A stretch of 64,000 nt of DNA from Xylocopa sonorina (lineage: Eukaryota > Arthropoda > Insecta > Hymenoptera > Apidae), in the NCBI RefSeq assembly GCF_050948175.1, contig NW_027490091.1, positions 1,054,001 through 1,118,000 of the forward strand, written 5' to 3'. The notes beneath the pieces were generated by a model. It was given only the letters and a program-made list of their open reading frames with translations, had not been told where the DNA came from and did no database searches. This document shows, piece after piece, positions 61,164 through 64,000 of the stretch. A program made the translations under genes and the position numbers. Position 1 is the first letter of the stretch, and each line of letters opens with the position of its first letter.

Positions 61164-62777
61164 TTGTTTGAGATCTTTTTGTTAAACAATTGCAAATAAA
61201 CGAATTTTAATACTAGGTTGGAATTTTTTTCTTCAAACTATCGCATATACGAAATTTAACTCTCGGCAGGAATTTTTTGGTCAAGCTACCATCAATGTTC
61301 GAATTTTAACTCTCGGTGGGCACTTTTTTCTTCAAACTACTGTCAATATTCAGATTTTATCTATTGGTTGAAATCTTTTTGTCAAACAATCGTCAATGAA
61401 CAAATTTTCATACTAGGTTGGAATTTTTTTCTTCAAACTATTGCCTACATACGAAATTCAACTCTGGGTGGGAATTTTTTGGTCAAACTACCGACAATGT
61501 ACGAATTTTAACTCTCGGTGGGCACTTTTCTCTTCAAACTACTGTCAATATTCAGATTTTAAATATTGGTTGAGATCTTTTTGTTAAACAATTGTAAATA
61601 AACGAATTTTAATACTAGGTTGGAATTTTTTTCTTCAAACTATCGCATATACGAAATTTAACGCTCGGTAGGAATTTCTTGGTCAAACTACCGTCAATGT
61701 ACGAATTTTAACTCTCGGTGGGCACTTTTTTCTTCAAACTACTGTCAATATTCAAATTTTATCTATTGGTTGATATCTTTTTGTTAAACATTCGTCAGTA
61801 AACGAATTTTTAAACTAGGTTGTAACTTTTTTCATCAAATTATCGCCTACATACGAAATTCAACTCTCGGTGGGAATTTTTTGGTCAAGCTACCGTCAAT
61901 GTACGAATTTTGACTCTCGGTGGGAACTTTTTTCTTCAAACTACTGTCAATACTCAAATTTTAACTATTGTTTGAGATCTTTTTGTTAAACAATTGCAAA
62001 TAAACGAATTTTAATACTAGGTTGGAATTTTTTTCTTCAAACTATCGCATATACGAAATTTAACTCTCGGCAGGAATTTTTTGGTCAAGCTACCATCAAT
62101 GTTCGAATTTTAACTCTCGGTGGGCACTTTTTTCTTCAAACTACTGTCAATATTCAGATTTTATCTATTGGTTGAAATCTTTTTGTCAAACAATCGTCAA
62201 TAAACAAATTTTCATACTAGGTTGGAATTTTTTTCTTCAAACTATTGCCTACATACGAAATTCAACTCTCGGTGGGAATTTTTTGGTCAAACTACCGACA
62301 ATGTACGAATTTTAACTCTCGGTGGGCACTTTTCTCTTCAAACTACTGTCAATATTCAGATTTTAAATATTGGTTGAGATCTTTTTGTTAAACAATTGTA
62401 AATAAACGAATTTTAATACTAGGTTGGAATTTTTTTCTTCAAACTATCGCATATACGAAATTTAACGCTCGGTAGGAATTTTTTGGTCAAGCTACCGTCA
62501 ATGTACGAATTTTAACCCTCGGTGGGCACTTTTTTCTTCAAACTACTGTCAATATTCAAATTTTATCTATTGCTTGATATCTTTTTGTCAAACATTCGTC
62601 AATAAACGAATTTTTAAACTAGGTTGTAACTTTTTTCATCAAATTATCGCCTACATACGAAATTCAACTCTCGGTGGGAATTTTTTGGTCAAACTACCGT
62701 CAATGTACGAATTCTAACTCTCGGTGGGAACTTTTTTCTTCAAACTACTGTCAATACTCAAATTTTAACTATTGTTT
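61164..62777 (+). repeat. Second copy of the eight-monomer segment
   Basis: Counterpart of 58150-59763, apparently identical over the stretch read. The 3014 bp offset equals 15 monomers, but only about 8 match closely, so the intervening DNA was replaced or inserted after the duplication. Confidence 0.8.
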
Positions 62778-64000
62778 GAGATCTTTTTGTTAAACAATTG
62801 TAAATAAACGAATTTTAATACTAGGTTGGAATTTTTTTCTTCAAACTATCGCATATACGAAATTTAACTCTCGGTAGGAATTTTTTGGTCAAGCTACCAT
62901 CAATGTTCAAATTTTAACTTTCGGTGGGCACTTTTTTCTTCAAACTACTGTCAATATTCATATTTTAACTATTGGTTGAAATCTTTTTGTCAACAATCGT
63001 CAATAGACGAATTTTAATACTAGGTTGGAATTTTTTCCTTCAAACTATTGCCTACATACGAAATTCAACTCTCGGTGGGAATTTTTTGGTCAAACTACCG
63101 ACAATGTACGAATTTTAACTCTCGGTGGGCACTTTTCTCTTCAAACTACTGTCAATATTCAGATTTTAAATATTGGTTGAGATCTTTTTGTTAAACAATT
63201 GCAAATAAACGAATTTTAATACTAGGTTGGAATTTTTTTCTTCAAACTATCGCATATACGAAATTTAACTCTCGGCAGGAATTTTTTGGTCAAGCTACCA
63301 TCAATGTTCGAATTTTAACTCACGGTGGGCACTTTTTTCTTCAAACTACTGTCAATATTCAAATTTTATCTATTGGTTGATATCTTTTTGTCAAACATTC
63401 GTCAATAAACGAATTTTTAAACTAGGTTGTAACTTTTTTCATCAAATTATCGCCTACATACGAAATTCAACTCTCGGTGGGAATTTTTTGGTCAAACTAC
63501 CGTCAATGTACGAATTTTAACTCTCGGTGGGAACTTTTTTCTTCAAACTACTGTCAATACTCAAATTTTAACTATTGTTTGAGATCTTTTTGTTAAACAA
63601 TTGTAAATAAACGAATTTTAATACTAGGTTGGAATTTTTTTCCTCAAACTATCGCATATACGAAATTTAACTCTCGGTAGGAATTTTTTGGTCAAGCTAC
63701 CATCAATGTTCAAATTTTAACTTTCGGTGGGCACTTTTTTCTTCAAACTACTGTCAATATTCATATTTTAACTATTGGTTGAAATCTTTTTGTCAACAAT
63801 CGTCAATAGACGAATTTTAATACTAGGTTGGAATTTTTTCCTTCAAACTATCGCTTATATACGAAATTTAACTCTCGGTGGGAATTTTTTGGTCAAGCTA
63901 CCGTCAATGTACGAATTTTAACTCTCGGTGGGCACTTTTTTCTTCAAACTACTGTCAATATTCAAATTTTATCTATTGGTTGATATCTTTTTGTTAAACA
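62778..64000 (+). repeat. Right end of window, array continues
   Basis: C, D, B', E, C, D and a final truncated E follow in order. TTTTTTTCCTCAAAC at 63635 repeats the marker seen at 59821 (offset 3817). One private change is ATCGCTTATATACG near 63850. The window stops inside the b subunit of an E monomer, so the array runs on. Confidence 0.85.

Larger units (their letters stand above)
1..64000 (+). repeat. Satellite DNA tandem array, ~201 bp monomer, whole window
   Basis: The window is filled by about 318 head-to-tail copies of a 199-202 bp monomer, all in one orientation, with no unique sequence between copies. Diagnostic strings such as CTCTCGGTGGGCAC or CTCTCGGTGGGAAC recur every 200-202 bp from the first base to the last lines, so both array edges lie outside the window. 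Composition is about one third GC by hand count of sample subunits, with more T than A on this strand. No transposon, inversion, microsatellite run, tRNA, rRNA or gene interrupts it. Large gene-free tandem arrays with nucleosome-scale monomers are typical of eukaryotic centromeric, pericentromeric or subtelomeric heterochromatin; which of these applies cannot be read from the sequence. I do not recognise the satellite family or species. All 300-base and longer gene-free stretches of the window are covered by this entry. Confidence 0.98.

Noticed and set aside
1..64000. CRISPR array, because of regular ~50 bp repeats
   Set aside because: There are no unique spacers: every 50 bp segment is homologous to its neighbours, and the 201 bp period repeats completely. 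No leader or cas gene is present.
1..64000. Iterons of a plasmid or phage origin, or a parS-like partition site
   Set aside because: Iteron arrays are short and lie next to a replication gene. This array exceeds 64 kb with multi-level higher-order structure and no gene, which fits eukaryotic satellite DNA instead.
1..64000. Telomeric or simple-sequence repeats
   Set aside because: No run of a 5-8 bp telomere motif or other microsatellite occurs. The only homopolymers are the T4-T9 tracts inside monomers.
1..64000. Remnants of a transposon or retroelement long terminal repeat as the source of the monomer
   Set aside because: I see no target-site duplications, no TG...CA boundaries in consistent places, no primer-binding site or polypurine tract, and no open frame of an element. 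The fourfold 50 bp structure explains the monomer better.
1..64000. Possibility that the multi-kilobase duplications are assembly artefacts
   Set aside because: Not fully excluded. Private variants within copies (19860, 23872, 30308, 33728 and others) and different offsets between blocks argue for real duplications, because simple assembly duplication would give exact copies. Read-level checking remains decisive.

Overview
The whole 64 kb window is one uninterrupted, head-to-tail tandem satellite array. I see no protein-coding gene, RNA gene, transposon, unique spacer or array edge. The basic monomer is 199-202 bp (mostly 200 or 202), about one third GC, always in the same orientation. Each monomer is itself four diverged copies of a ~50 bp ancestral unit: a C-T-rich GGT-GG start, a T5-T7 tract, a CAAAC core, and an ACGAATTTT-like end. 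There are therefore at least three nested levels: ~50 bp subunit, ~201 bp tetramer, and higher-order repeats (HORs) of 3 to 24 monomers. The size, homogeneity and absence of genes point to eukaryotic heterochromatin, possibly centromeric or pericentromeric. The sequence alone does not identify the species or prove centromere function.

I sort monomers into five recurring types from diagnostic bases. A has TTTTATCTATTGGTTGAAA. B has the CTTTTCTCTTC tract and ATATTGGTTG. C has GGGAAC and ATTGTTTGAGATC. D has CTTTCGG and TTCATATTTTAA. E has GGTTGATATC and CATCAAATTATCG.

Layout. 1-6.7 kb: an 18-monomer unit (3623 bp) and a second, nearly identical copy. 7.2-9.3 kb: two 1006 bp pentamers. 9.5-10.7 kb: two 601 bp trimers (D-E-C). 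10.7-13.1 kb: mixed order, with the first chimeric B' monomers. 13.1-20.7 kb: two 3820 bp 19-mers, each a 10-mer plus a 9-mer. 19.7-29.4 kb: two 4828 bp 24-mers containing runs of 1006 bp A-B-C-E-C pentamers. 27.2-34.1 kb: two 3420 bp 17-mers. 34.1-37.9 kb: irregular order. 37.9-44.3 kb: two ~3213 bp 16-mers. 43.6-49.3 kb: 1607 bp 8-mers, one expanded to 12 monomers. 50-64 kb: a patchwork of 4-mers and segments copied at offsets of 3014, 5424 and 6630 bp.

Nothing here works as a gene set. The interest lies in the array's evolution (nested unequal exchange, chimeric monomers, regional sub-families) and in short motifs repeated hundreds of times: a perfect 6+6 bp dyad in E monomers, an AATAAA hexamer in most monomers, phased T-tracts on one strand only, and a single ATG per monomer that closes after four codons. 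Coordinates of HOR copies were read by eye from diagnostic variants; boundaries described as approximate may be off by tens of bases.
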